A stretch of 64,000 bases of DNA from Agelaius tricolor (taxonomy: Eukaryota > Chordata > Aves > Passeriformes > Icteridae): assembly GCA_023055355.1 (NCBI GenBank), contig JALJCS010000001.1, positions 74,441,381 to 74,505,380 of the forward strand, in the 5' to 3' direction. Positions 21,030 to 33,298 of the stretch are shown in pieces. The notes beneath the pieces are model-generated. The model worked only from the letters and a program-made list of their open reading frames with translations. It did no database searches and was not told where the DNA came from. Positions within the stretch are counted from its first letter, which is position 1. Each line of letters begins with the position of its first letter. The position numbers and the translations under genes are program-made.

Positions 21030-24000
21030 TGCTCAGAGACAAATGTAGCTGTGTTAGTCATACATTTCCAGCATAATCTTCTTGGTGAGGGGAAAGGTAA
21101 AAATTTTATTTAAATTTGCTCTCTTGGGATTACTCAATAGTCATAATAAAAAGATGAAGGAGTCCCTAGTGAGGTTTCATTCCACACATTTCAGGATCAG
21201 ATTAAACACATTTTGATTTTTGATGTGTCTGTTTCCTTACAGGGAGCATGTCAGACAGCATTCAGAGCTGAACTTAAATTTTCAAAATCCCACATTAAAG
21301 TGGGAAATCCTTTTTTTTTCTATATATCATTATTAATGACCATTAAAAACATTATTTCTAGCCTCTGCTTTTGTTAAGAGTTTGATTTACAACAGCCCTT
21401 AGGACATTATCTGCAGATTATGCTGTCAGATTAATCACGCAGTGTGTTAGCTAAATTTATGGCACATCATATCACATCTCCCAAATTACATATGCAAATA
21501 AAAAATACCTTAAACTTTTATTTAAACACAGTTTTAATTTGGGCTCTTCTGATGCTCTGATGTTTAAAAACCCAAATAATAAACCAGGATGTACATACCA
21601 TGACAATTGTGTAGCAGCTCATGTAGTGGTTAAAATTCATGTTCTCATTAAGTGTGTCAAAGATCAAGGTATTATATAGAAGCATGCAAATGCTATGGTG
21701 ACAGGCACAGTGTGTGACCTCAAACAGACCTGTGTTGGTGGGTCAGTGCACACACTGATGTCTTGAACCAATCTAGAGCTTCTGGGAGTGGCTGATACAC
21801 AAGTAGAGCAGTTATAGAGAGAGGACACAGCTAACATCTCCACAGGAGCCTACTGGACCATTCCTGAAAGCAAAACTGCCTGAAGGCTCCCAGTCTCTGA
21901 AGCTGAGAGTTATCTGAACACAAAACATGAATCTGTGTTTGAGAAATGCTTGGTATCTTTTGATCCTGAAGTTGAATGAGGCTCATATGAGCTACTCTGC
22001 TATTATCATCCTCATCATCTTCAGTTATGCTGCTGGGTTTTGACCACACATCCCAAAATACACTTGAACATCCATATGGACTCTGTGAAAGGAGTTAGAC
22101 AGGGCCCTGACATCCATGAACATTACTCCCCCTGAAATCTCTGGGAGTTATGTGTACATCTGAGGGCAGAGTTCGGACCATAAAGTTTAAGTACAAGCAT
22201 CTGGGCACAATTTTCTCCAGTGAGCAGGATTCCAAGTTTCTGTAACATCTGCTGTGGGAACTGTAAGTACTTTATATTAATGTTGTAAACTGTGTTAGCT
22301 ATAATCACCTTTTTTAATGGGAAAAAATGCAGTCATCTCCACCTGGTGATGGTGATTCCAGCGATGCAGACACCTGTCTGCTAGGAATTGGATTGAGACC
22401 CATCAACACATTTCACACAAGCAGTGGAAGGGCTATGAGATGATAATGGCCTGAGGTTATAATTTGCAAGTGACCCATGGATGCTGGGCTTTTTCCAGCA
22501 GACATCGTTGTCAGATAAGCGCTTGTTTCTCTGTGGGGACTCAGCTAGTTCTATCACTTCATATTTTTGCAAACTGTTTGGCTAAGAGATAACAAATGCA
22601 TGTGAACATAGGAGAGGAAAGAGTCTTTTTACTGTGCTGTGTGTACAGAAATCAGAACTATGCTGTAGAATCTTTTCTTTTAATTGGCTTCCTACTTATG
22701 TATGTAAATATGTAGCAAGTATTGTTTTAACATTCCCGAATGCCATTAGTAGTTCTCCTAGCTGTTTCTGGTTCTTGATGTTTGTTGTCAATCTCATTAT
22801 ATCTCATTATATCTCATCATGTATGTGATCCTGATTGAGGAGAAGTGCTTGACTACACTTTATGCTTAAAGCTGATTTTCCTCATCTATCTAATTAAGGG
22901 AATAGTGAAAAGAGGGACAGGCATACAGCCCACAGTCAGGTGTATGTTGCCTTCCATAGGTTCTTATTGATACTTGAATCAGTCAGATTAAAGGAACCTG
23001 GAATAAATCTGCATATCACTTTTTTACTACAGTTGTAGAATGTATTTATAAGAAAAGATAAGCTGCAGTTGAACTCTAGATGGAGTTCTAAAGAGCTGTG
23101 TATGTACCTAGATACATTTTAACTAAAAATAAATCCTACAAGCATCTCTTTGTTGGAGGAGGAATGTTTTACCACTCCTGCTCCTATGCTAAATTTAGTT
23201 TCAAAACTGTCCAAAGGGCAATATTTCCAGCTGCATTTTTTAATGATTTCTTACTGCCTGGCCTGTGGAAATGAGTTGAAGCAAAAGTAAAATTTAGTGC
23301 CAAACTTTTCCCATAGTTTCCCATTATTTTCTGTGGAATGCTGTTGATGACCAGTGTATCATTCCCTATGAAAAGGAAGAATATGTTTTGGGAAATTGAC
23401 AGTGTTCAGTCCATTTGAGTACAAAAGGAAGTCAGGCCCCAAATTCTCAGTACCAGCCTGTACCCTGGTCTGATGTCAGCATCAAAGAGGGGGTTTCTGA
23501 ACTTGCAAAGACGGCTGCATGGATCTATACAGATACCCTACATACAGACAGAACCTGCAATGTGGAAGAATGAATTTTAAGATGGGGGAATGGATGGATA
23601 CTCCAGAATCCTATAAAAACACCACATGGAAGTCTTTTTACCACCAGTATAGCAGAAACCACTGAGTAACTCCTACCTCCCCTATATGAATCCTGTTATG
23701 AAGCTCCCGATGTTAAAATCAAGCTCCCACAGAAGGATGGTGTGCAAGGGCACACCACGTCTGTGAAAACTCAGGGAGAATCTCCTCTGCTGTTGTAACC
23801 CTCAGGTGACAGTACCTACATGCAGTTTTGCCTTCTTGGATGAACATGAATTAATTCTTGGAGATTTTAATCCATGAGCTATGTGTTTGCTACATTATAA
23901 AACCAAGCAGTGGAAGTATTTCTAATACTTGCCTCTGAGTCAAGGGTTAGGAGGCAAGATACCAATATAGCAGGGAAAGGTTGGTTTGCTAAAGCCAGTT

Positions 24001-25214
24001 TAAAGTCAATGTGGGAGTATAATTTTCCTCTGCTTGTGATTTTATTCCCACTGATTCCATCTGCAAGCATTGAGATGGACTGATGAATCCATGTTTTTAC
24101 TGGATAAGTAGGTAGGGGACTCACAGACAAAAAAAATTCCACTGAACTTTTATTTTTACCATACTCAAATTGTTACTAAGGAGTAGGTTTTCCTCCATGC
24201 AAAATAAAATGAACTTAGATAAATTGAAATTCTCCAGCTTAAACTGCATGCTATTAGCACTGGCTAAGAAAAGTTCTTATTTTCTGGCGTCTTCATGCAG
24301 TATGCCTTCAAAAGGAAAATTTAATAACTTGCTTCTTACCACAAGAATGGACCATAAGCAGAATTACCCATCAACAGCTTTAAACTCTTCAGTTGTTTGG
24401 ATGTGAACAGCCTTCAAGAACCTTTCTGGATTCACCAATGTTGTGGGAACCTTCCACTTACACTTGGCTTGGGAAATGTGAATTCTTATTTTGCAAAGAG
24501 CCTGGGGATCTTGCCAAGGCTAATATTCTGGGGTCCATATGTGCTAAGTGATCTGCAATTCTGGAACACAGCAGCAGGCAGTTAAATTGGGGAAGCCTCT
24601 TAGAGACACTTCAGCCAAGGAAAGGAATATGGATTTTTTCAGGAATAAAGCAGAGAAATGGCCAAGAAAAGATCATTTGAAATTTGGAAAAATTCAAGAT
24701 GAAAATTTTTGTCCAGGCTATGTGCATCACAAGCAGTTTTTTGTGTTGCTGTAAGTGCAAGCACTTTCCTTAAACATTGACTGTCTAAAATGAAGTGTCA
24801 CTGCACTCAGGATTGTGAGCTCTGAGACCACAATAGAACACATGTTTTACTAAAACTTTTCCACATCCATTGGAATGACTATATGAGAGCTGGTGCAAGA
24901 ATCTTGAGAGTGATAAAGCACCAAATATATACAGATGGTATTTTTTCACTCATTACATATCAAGAATGCAAATAATTGTTTTCTATTTTCTAATGTTACA
25001 CCAGAATCTGACTAGCACTGAAAAACACAAACAACCCCTTGTCTTTTTGCTTTCATGTTTGTCTAACAAACTTCTAGGTTCTATTCTGTCATGTATAACA
25101 CAAGGGCTTGTAGGCAGGAAAAATTAATCCAGCCTGCAGCACATTTATAATAGCTCTGATGAATATCCTCAGAACAGGATTTAAATGATTCCACCACGTT
25201 TACAAATGAGGTGC
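21030..25214. other. Non-coding stretch with small repeats
   Basis: No gene recognised, and no open frame exceeds 87 codons. Small structures: a three-copy 10-bp repeat (ATCTCATTAT) at 22791-22820, a perfect hairpin with 8-bp arms and a 4-base loop at 23738-23757, and an octamer ATGCAAAT at 21492-21499 in a block rich in TAAT cores. Confidence 0.5.
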
Positions 25215-25680
25215 TCCACACTTCGAGAGAGACACTGAGGTGCTGAAGCAACAAAGCTGGTGAAGGTTCTAGAGAGTAAACCATGTGAGGTATGGATGAG
25301 GAAGCTGGGGGTGTTTAGGCTGGAGGAAAGACTCAGGGGGACAAAATTGCTGTCTACAACCACTTGAAAAGAGAGTGTATCAAGGTAGGCTTTGGCCTCT
25401 TCTCCCAGGCAGCTGGTGACAGGATGAGAAGAAATGGCCTCAAGCTGTGCCAAGGGAGGTTCAGGTTGGGCATCAAGGGTCCTTATGCCTTGGAATGGGC
25501 TGCCTTGGAATGGGCTGCCCTGGGAGGTAGTGAAGGCACCATCCCTGGAAGTGTTGAAGAAACAACTGGATGTGGCACTTAGTGCTGTGGGTTAGTTGAC
25601 ACGATGTTCAGTCAAAGCTTGGACTTGATCCTGGAGATACTTTTCAGTTTTAATGCCTTTATGATTCTATCATCCTATGC
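25215..25680 (+). mobile_element. CR1 LINE, 5'-truncated, with a small duplication
   Basis: Consecutive CR1 blocks are visible on the plus strand: AAGCTGGGGGTGTTTAGGCTGG, CTCTTCTCCCAGGCAGCTGG, AATGGCCTCAAGCTGTGCCA, CACCATCCCTGGAAGTGTTG and GTGGCACTTAGTGCTGTGG, ending in TTATGATTCTATCATCC. Relative to the usual CR1 order, about 20 bp (the AGGAAGAATTTCTTCAC-like part) are missing after 25475. A 15-bp unit, TGCCTTGGAATGGGC, is duplicated in tandem at 25486-25515. The overlapping frames of 90 and 72 codons belong to the LINE and are not host genes. Confidence 0.88.
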
Positions 25681-27109
25681 ATAGCAGTTAATTTGATGGT
25701 ACATAATAATATAAATGTTGTTTTCAATGATAATTGATAACAATATCCACTCTAGAGACCACTGTTTTTCTGGCTTCCAGGAAAGATGAATTGTTCTTCA
25801 AAAAATACTAGCAAACATTGACACTGTCTATGGGATCATTACATTATTTTAAATTAAAATAATTAAATTATTTTATCATTCCATTAAATTATTTTAATCT
25901 CTCTTGGTTATAGTACATACACTTTAGTACATTGAGGTGGCACTTTGTAACCTCATAAATCTTCAGGTGAGTAAAACTGGTATTAAACATTAAATATTAT
26001 ATATTTAGAGTACCTAAAAACAACCTGGCCAAATAATTCTGGATTTTGAAACTCCTTCATTAGATGTTTGATAGTTCAGTGCTAAGAAAAATACCACTTA
26101 GCTCTGAAGTTCCAGTTTGTTTGATCTGTGTTACTGGGTAGAATTAAAAGTAAATATCTCAGTGGTTTCTCATTGAAACTTGCAGCTTTCTTAATGACTG
26201 GTGTACTTTGTGTAATATACAATGGCAGTGGCTTAGCAAGGTTTTATGGATATAATTCAATTAAAATGTAGGGCTTCATAAAATAAAGTTCTCTCTTCTT
26301 AGTTAACTCCTTCTCCAGAAGTGAAGAATACTTCTATACTTCTAGTATGGAAACAGTGGGTGGTTTTCAGGAGAAGTTTGTGTAAGCAGAGTAACAAGAG
26401 GAAGGGCCGGCAAGCAGATGGTCTTCTTCTGACTTCTCATTTTAGAGCTACTGTAGCAGGTGTTGAAAATGCCTTCCATTCTCCTGATGTAATAATGAGG
26501 GGAAAACAGACCTTTAGGAAAACCACAGGAAAGAGTAATGACTATATATTCTGTCATGTATCAGTGGGAAACGTTCAAAAATGCAATTCCTTTCATGGAA
26601 CTGATTAATATTTTAAACAAATGTGTGCCGCACAAAGGAGACGTGGCTATTCACAGTGGCTATAAATTACTGCAAATTACTCCAGAGAAAGGTCTGGGAA
26701 ATGAACATCACTTTTCACAAGGGCCAGGATGTTGGCATGAAAATAGTTTGTATTTACATTCTAGCATTTTCGTAACATCAACTCAAGCCATTTCAGAGTA
26801 AGTGTTCTTCCAATTTTGTGCAGCCTTTTGTGTTTTCTTTTCCCTGCCAGTCATCACAAAGCAAGTGCATTTACAAACACACTCAAAGCTGGGCAAACAC
26901 AAACACGTGTTGCATCCAGTTTTTAGAGAACGTGTAGAATTATCTGTCATGACATAGCTATGAATATTAGAAATTTTAAAATTAATTCTAGTTTGTTCAT
27001 CTCTTCCGGTTCTAAATTTACTTTGGAAAAGTGGAAGAATGTTGTATTGCACTAAATAATTTATTTAGTTGTTGTTTTGCACTGGGTGATTGGAAATTTG
27101 TACTGGGTA
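25681..27109. other. Non-coding stretch, nothing recognised
   Basis: AT-rich. It contains a near-palindrome, ATTATTTTAA-A-TTAAAATAAT, at 25843-25863. Open frames of up to 95 codons on both strands (26321-26608 and others) have no motif. Confidence 0.5.
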
Positions 27110-27278
27110 TGTTATGTCACGTAGATTGTTATTTCCCCTCTCCCATCACATGGTCTTTCCCTCATGCACCCCTCTGCTGTACCCCCTGGCGGTTTGGGCC
27201 CTGGTTACCCCTCCCCTCGCCCCTCCTCAATGGTATCCCATTGGCCACGGTCCTCTTCCCCTGCCCCCATTCCTCAGG

Positions 27279-27285
27279 TATAAAG
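27279..27285 (+). promoter_or_regulatory. TATA box of the 27-kb LTR
   Basis: TATAAAG in the context CTCAGGTATAAAGGTCCC, about 35 bp after an inverted CCAAT box. Predicted start of transcription is about 27305-27312. Confidence 0.6.
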
Positions 27286-27359
27286 GTCCCCTGCAAGAAT
27301 GTCGTGCATTCTTTCCCACCTGAGTGGTCACCTGAGCCAGAAGTGTCCCTTCCCAAGCC

Positions 27360-27365
27360 AATAAA
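27360..27365 (+). terminator. Poly(A) signal of the 27-kb LTR
   Basis: AATAAA in the context AAGCCAATAAACAGG, followed about 50 bp later by a T/G-rich element suited to 3'-end cleavage. This marks the R/U5 part of the LTR. Confidence 0.55.
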
Positions 27366-27473
27366 CAGGACACTCATCCCCACGGGGAGAAGAGGGCTTC
27401 TTGTCTTTTCCTTTGCCCATGTAAGACCGTGTGGGCCAGGGTCCATAGCTAGCTGGTGTGGACTCATACAACA

Positions 27474-28552
27474 GCCCAAGATACACGGATTCTTACAGAT
27501 GAATGCAGAGATTGAGGAAAGAGAGACTATATTCACAGCAATAATCCAGAGTTCTCCCTTCATAAACCTTTTCAAGTCTGAAAACTAAATGAGGTTCTAA
27601 ATTTCTCCTCTTTCTTTAGAAAAGCACTACTTTTATGGTCATCACTCCCCTTTCTGAGATCTAACATATGCTCCTGAGTCAGCTGGCTGGAGAGAAGACA
27701 GAGATCCTTCATTTTATTGACTCCATAAATAGTCAAATACAAATTATTTGCTCAAGTTTCAGGAACATTCAGTTCACACCAGACAAGCTCAGTGTATTAA
27801 CTGAGTATTATAAATCACATCCTTTCAGATTTTTCATCACAGTAATTCTATGGTTAATCTTGTGATTTGGGCATCTGTCTTTACAACACTGAATATCTGA
27901 AAAGGAAGAGTGCCATTCATCAAACAGCCTGACACCAATTTTATTAGCATTTAAACTTATTACAAATTGATTAGCATTCTGCACTTATTCTGATTTCTGG
28001 ATTTCCCTTACTCAGGCTTATAAGATTTTCAGAAATAATCGCAGATTTTATAAGGCACATCCAATTTGAAAAACTCATTTTCTGTTTTGTGGGCATGTTG
28101 ATGTATTTTCTGCTTTTGTTAACTGCAGCTGGGTTATAGGTGACTGAGGCCAAAAAAAACAGCTCTAATATTAAAAAAAAAAGATCAGATTTTTTGGAAT
28201 TTATATTAGGTGAATTTGAGGCATCAAAAATTAATATTCACATCTAAAATCTTTCAAAAATTCAAAAATGAGCCCCATGGTTCTCAGAAATTATTTTTCT
28301 CTATAGGGAAGAATAGAGCTAAAAACTAAAATTGGAATTGGAATTGTCTTTTCTTAGAATTGTCTTTTCATTAGAATTTTATATAGAATGAGTGAAATTA
28401 CAGAAATGTAGATACACCTGATGTAAATAAAGGGGGTAAAAGTCAAAATAAGTAACAAAATATGTACCTTTCTGGATTTAGAAACCTCAAGTACTAATAG
28501 TCTATGAAGGAGAAGAAGATACGTTTCCCTTAGATTTATCACCTGGATATAG
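27474..28552. other. Non-coding stretch, nothing recognised
   Basis: AT-rich, with open frames of no more than 65 codons apart from the tail of the frame that crosses the LTR. Confidence 0.5.
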
Positions 28553-28965
28553 TCATAGATTCATAGCATAATTTAGGTTGGAAAGAACCTCTGGATATCT
28601 CTAAACCAACCCTGAAATCAAAGCAAGGTCAACTTAGATCAGGTTGCTCAGGTTCTTGTCCAGTAAAGCTTTGAGTTAACTCCAAGTTTAAAAGTTCCAG
28701 AAATTTTCTGGATAATTTGTTCCAGTTTTTGGCCACCCTCATGGTGAAAAACCGTTTCCTACAATGTAGTTGGAATTTCCTGTGGTTTTCATATCAGAAT
28801 TTAATCACTGAGCATCTCTAAGAAGAGTCTGGCCTGGCCTTCTCCATACATCACATTAGGCTGCTATAGGCAGCAGAAAGACTCCTATTCCTCTTTACTA
28901 GACTTGCTTGAGTATGTCCATGTCTTTCTTGACAGGGTGCAGGACCCTGGATGTGGTTACACAAA
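28553..28965 (-). mobile_element. CR1 LINE, old 5'-truncated copy
   Basis: TCATAGATTCATAGCATAAT followed by TTTAGGTTGGAAAGAACCTC is the reverse complement of the CR1 3' tail. It continues with GATCAGGTTGCTCAGG, TTCCAG..TTTGGCCACCCTCA, GTGAAAAACCGTTTCCT, GGAATTTCCTGTGGTTTTCA and GAGTATGTCCATGTCTTTC, all CR1 blocks in order. It is more diverged than the copies at 6.9 and 25.2 kb, so it probably belongs to an older subfamily. Confidence 0.85.
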
Positions 28966-31900
28966 TCTCAGATGGAAGGTAATAATGACTATTTTTATAA
29001 ATATTCTGCCATTTCCTTTTCAGCAAAACTGTTCAGAGAATTAAAAAAAAAATACAAAAAACCTGACTTTTGGTAAAGCATTGACTAATAAAGTCGAGTG
29101 AGGAATGAACATGAGGGTAGGGTAGAACTGTCTGTGGAAGTGGTGTTTAACTGAGAACTGTGTGCACAACTTGGCAATATGGGTGACTGCATGTCCTGGA
29201 TCTGCCTGGTCTGCTGATGTCGACAAAGAATGCCATGGAACATCTTAAGAATCCTTTTCCCTACTTCCCAGAGGTGTTTAAATCCAGAAACACTCAGTAA
29301 CATTGTCTAATTAACCTAAGTCATGAAGACCTCAGAATAAAGTTCATAATTAGTGTCCAACAAACAAGCAAGTTTTTTCCTTCTGCCAGGAAGAATGAAT
29401 AAATAAATAAATCAATAAATAAACCAGACAGAATGTTCCAAAGATCTACAAATCAGGAATTTTATTGGCCAAAGCAGAAAAATGTGTTTGAGTGAGGCAG
29501 AGTGTATTAGTAACAGTCCTTATCTTCCATCAGGGAACAGCTATCTGGAGTGTCCCTGAAGAACAGAGGCGCATCTATGTGGTGGCCAAAGTGCAAAATA
29601 TCTTCAGCTTTACAGGGGGGAAAAGAGCATCTTTCACCCAGTACAGACCTAACCAGCAATCTGTGAAGTTGCATCACCTACTTCCTCTGCAATGCATCAC
29701 TTGCCATAAGAACAGATGTACTGGGTCAGCATAAAAGTCCATCTAGCCCAAAATCTTTTCTCTGACAGTGGTCAGTTAGAAACATGTTAGCAAATAGATG
29801 TGGGCAAAAATCAACAGCTGGAATCTGAACAGCCATGAAATTTGAAATCAAAATCCTCAGTCAGGTCAGAAATTATTCAGAGTTTCTATCCCTGAAACAG
29901 GTCCAGTCAAATCCCTGCCACCATCACAAACTCTCTCTCTGATAGTGCTGAATTCAGTGTGTGCTGGTGAGTGTGAGTGGAAAGGCACAGGAAGTGAAGA
30001 GACAAATTCCACCGCTTGAACTCCATGCTTTATAATAAACATTGGTTTTAAATCATTGTGGAATTAGCCCAAGAGAGTTGAATCATTCTTCTGCTTGTTT
30101 CAGTAATCTATTAAAGACGTATACATACTTGCATAGTCTCACTCTGTCTTTTCATTTTCTGACCAGCTGGATAAATGTTGATAACGTGGTACATCGTCTT
30201 AATTTTAAAAAAGCTCTGTATCTCAAGGATGTGTGTTTATAGGATTATTGGACTTCTTCATGCCCTAATACAAACTCTTCTGCCAAAGGATGAACTTGAT
30301 GCAAAGGCCAGATTTTAACTGGAAACACCCTTGGGTTTTTTTGCAGCAGAATGCCACACACCGTGTGTGGGAATACTCATGTCCAGGACAGCCTTGCTGG
30401 GATTACTGAAATATGAATGCTGTTCATAAAGCACTGCACCTAAGAATACTCTGATCACTGACATAGTTGTGGATTAGGTTGATTAAAGATACAGGTAGGC
30501 ATCCATCCTCTGGATAACTGGGGTATGTGGAGGAAACAAGATGCCAGACATACACAGGATATTCCAAACTTCTGGTTCTGGTGCTGTTATTTACATTATA
30601 CCCCTCACTGCAGAGTTTCACTTTCAAAGATCACACCCAAAAATCAAATCCAAGTGTGCTCAATTTTTTCTCCCCACCAGTAACAAATGTCAGTCTTAAC
30701 TCCAAGCACAAATTGTCTCCTCAGAATAAATCAACAAAATTCTCCTATTTCAAATTCAGTTATGACCACAACATTTTGCACCTGCAGCAATAAAGGCGCT
30801 TAGGAATGAAATTTTTCCAAGAGAAAGCAGCTCCCACTATAGCAAAGCAAGGGAAAATCTGTTCAAATGAGTAAACGAAGGTGGCAGGCATGGGAGGGGA
30901 CAGATCTCTGACTCTCCTTACCCCAAAATGGCCCACACAGCTTGGCCACTGAATCAGTAAGAACATGTAGGCATAAAAATAAAAAAAGAGGTAACACCTC
31001 TTCCTTCTGAGCAGGAGTGAGGTTTCAGTCCCTTAACTCCCACATATATCCATACCTGTGTGTTGGTGTGCACATCTGTAAGGATGACATCTGTTCATGG
31101 TCCAGAAGATGTCTTTGCACTGAAGTTTAAATTCACTGTTCATCAAAAGTGAATTTAACAACTCACAACTTCCAACAACTCACCCTTGTGCTGTTTCCAT
31201 TCTCCTGCAGCTTTCAGGCCTCAGAGACTGACAACCAGAGACTGGAAAGTGTTTCAACAAAATGTTTACTAATGCAAAAAACCTAGCAGGAAGCCTTGAA
31301 TTTTTATGTAATACCCATGAACTCAAATCAATTAAAATTTCGGTTCCGCTATAAATGTTTCAGCCAGCTCTGAGCAATCCATAGCTGACACTTCCTTTCC
31401 TCCAGGAAGCTCTAAGCAGCAGCAAAGGTTTCAGTCCAAGCCATTACGTTAATAGAGCAACAGCAGACCCTGTGCCATGTGTCTGACTTCTGAAGGGCTG
31501 CTCGCTGCCCACCTGGCACAGCGCTTCGCACATGCTGCTCATGCTGCAGAGACAGACAACTCCCCGGGGTAAACTTCAGAGCTGAAAGGCAAAGGAGAGG
31601 GACCTCTGCTTCAAAGGTCTCACTGAAACACTGATGGGGCTGTTTGAGTCTCTACTGCGCTTCGCTTTCCCCCCATGTTTCTGAATTTTCTGTAGAAGCT
31701 GAAGTTTTTCAGCCCTGTCCTTAACCACTCCATAAAAACAGTGGGGGATCGACTTGACTATGCTTACATGAAGGGAACAGGGCTAGCTTTCCAAACTGGC
31801 AGTGTCTCTCCTTCGCCTGCTGAAGCCAAGTGTGCTGCCAGCAGGCCCCAGGTGTGCGCCACATGAGCAGGTGAAGAAAATAAAAAATGTTTATATGCAT

Positions 31901-33272
31901 TGCGATGACAGTTCTGAGTCCATGTAAAGCAAAATACATGACAAGGAGTGTGGTTATCCCAAGACACCAACATTCCTTATACGTACAAACAGGCAGGAAT
32001 CCAAAGGGACTCTGCCTTCATCTTGGAAAAAATTCACTGGGCTGTTGCTCTTTAACATGGGTTTCTATTTTATGTTTTAAAAATTGATTCATTTTCAGTT
32101 CTACACTTTTTTTTTTTAAATACATTTTCCTCGAAATAGGCAGCAGGGAACTGCTTTACAAGACAGAATCTCATACTTCATTTACAGAACTGCCTAAATT
32201 TAAGTGAGATCAGAATCAGCCACAGACAGGTCCTTTCAAAAACACTAATTAAACTACTCTTTGAAACCAAAGTTTAAATTGGAATTGTCCCTGTGACAAA
32301 AGCCTCCATGTTTATAGAGCTCTAAGAAGGATCTAACATGCAGCTTCTTTTGAAACAGTACGTGGCACTCGTGACCAATTCACAGAAGTGTCCTGAGCTG
32401 ACAGTCTGCTGATAAAAAGCTTATGTACAACCAAAGCCAAGTGAATGTCATGATAAAAAGAACCTTCTTGCTCTGTGCTCCAGTGAGGGGAGGCAAGCAT
32501 TTTTCTTTTCTTTAAAGTACCATTCCAATTATATTTGTTGTGCATCTTGAGCAAATCCTCTTCTCTCGGACAAATGGAAATTCATATCATATTAATGCCA
32601 ACATCTATCCATTAATGCACATTCTATCACATAAAAAAGAAACATCTTAGAAATACATAGTAGATATGGCAGAAATGCCACAATGAGCAGATCAGACCAC
32701 CAGAGTCTCTTTGATAATTTATGAACAGTGAGACAAAAACTGATAAAAAATCCTGTGACATGAGCAGATGAAGTCTCAAATTCTAAGCCTCAAGCAATTT
32801 TATATAGCAAACTATTTCAGTTTGGTACATGGTGACACTTTCTGTTAAGGTTAAGAAAATTATAGGAAAATCACAAATGCATTATCCAGCTAATTCAGAT
32901 TCTAAAATGGAATTTCAGGGTTGAATTTGTTATTATATATAGAAGAATCATTACTTTTTAAAATCTTAAATTATACAGTGAGGTTTAAAAAACATTATCC
33001 AAAGCAGTCACACACCTGCTTGATTCAATGCCTGCTTCCAGCAGACTTTGTTGGCACAGAGGTGTGTAAGTGAAAACAAAAAGGAGCTCAAAAGAGCATT
33101 TATATGTATATGCTTTTATCTAAGCAGGGACATAAATTTCAACCACAAGAATGGGATCATGCCTGGTTTAAGTTGAACAACAGAAAACAAAATGGGCCTC
33201 TCGAGATTTTATTACCATCTTCACTTAAAAAAAATAATATCTTTTAAATCGTAATCTACAAAGGAAATGGAC
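28966..33272. other. Non-coding stretch with short simple repeats
   Basis: No gene recognised. Small structures: an AAAT-type run at 29395-29424, a hairpin with 7-bp arms CCACACA/TGTGTGG at 30354-30370, and a somewhat GC-richer pocket at about 31440-31580 without a recognisable frame. The longest open frame is under 90 codons. Confidence 0.5.
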
Positions 33273-33298
33273 TCTCTCTCTATATATATAGAGAGAGA
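33273..33298. repeat. 26-bp perfect palindrome, CT/AT/AG
   Basis: TCTCTCTC, then TATATATATA, then GAGAGAGA form a perfect inverted repeat with no spacer, centred between 33285 and 33286. It can extrude as a hairpin or cruciform. It probably arose from adjoining CT and TA microsatellites. Confidence 0.9.

Larger units (their letters stand above)
27110..27473 (+). mobile_element. Solo retroviral LTR with promoter and poly(A) signal
   Basis: A GC-rich island of about 360 bp in AT-rich DNA has LTR architecture on the plus strand. It begins TGTTATGTCACG, has an inverted CCAAT (ATTGG, 27240-27244), TATAAAG at 27279-27285 and AATAAA at 27360-27365, followed by a T/G-rich downstream stretch (CTTCTTGTCTTTTCC), and ends near CATACAACA. 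The 81-bp gap between the TATA box and the poly(A) signal implies a short R region, typical of retroviral LTRs and unusual for a host promoter. No partner LTR, primer binding site or viral gene lies nearby, so a solo LTR is most likely. I could not find a clean target duplication, so both ends are approximate. It is not related by eye to the other LTRs here. A 185-codon frame (27031-27588) runs through it and into both flanks. It lacks any viral or host motif. Confidence 0.62.

Noticed and set aside
20898..21113. Repeat protein encoded by the 29-bp minisatellite
   Set aside because: The 29-bp period shifts the reading frame at each unit, so the protein is not repetitive, and the frame is only 71 codons.
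27031..27588. 185-codon plus-strand frame as a gene
   Set aside because: It runs through an LTR and both flanks, has no known motif, and part of it is also open on the minus strand (137 codons at 27162-27575).
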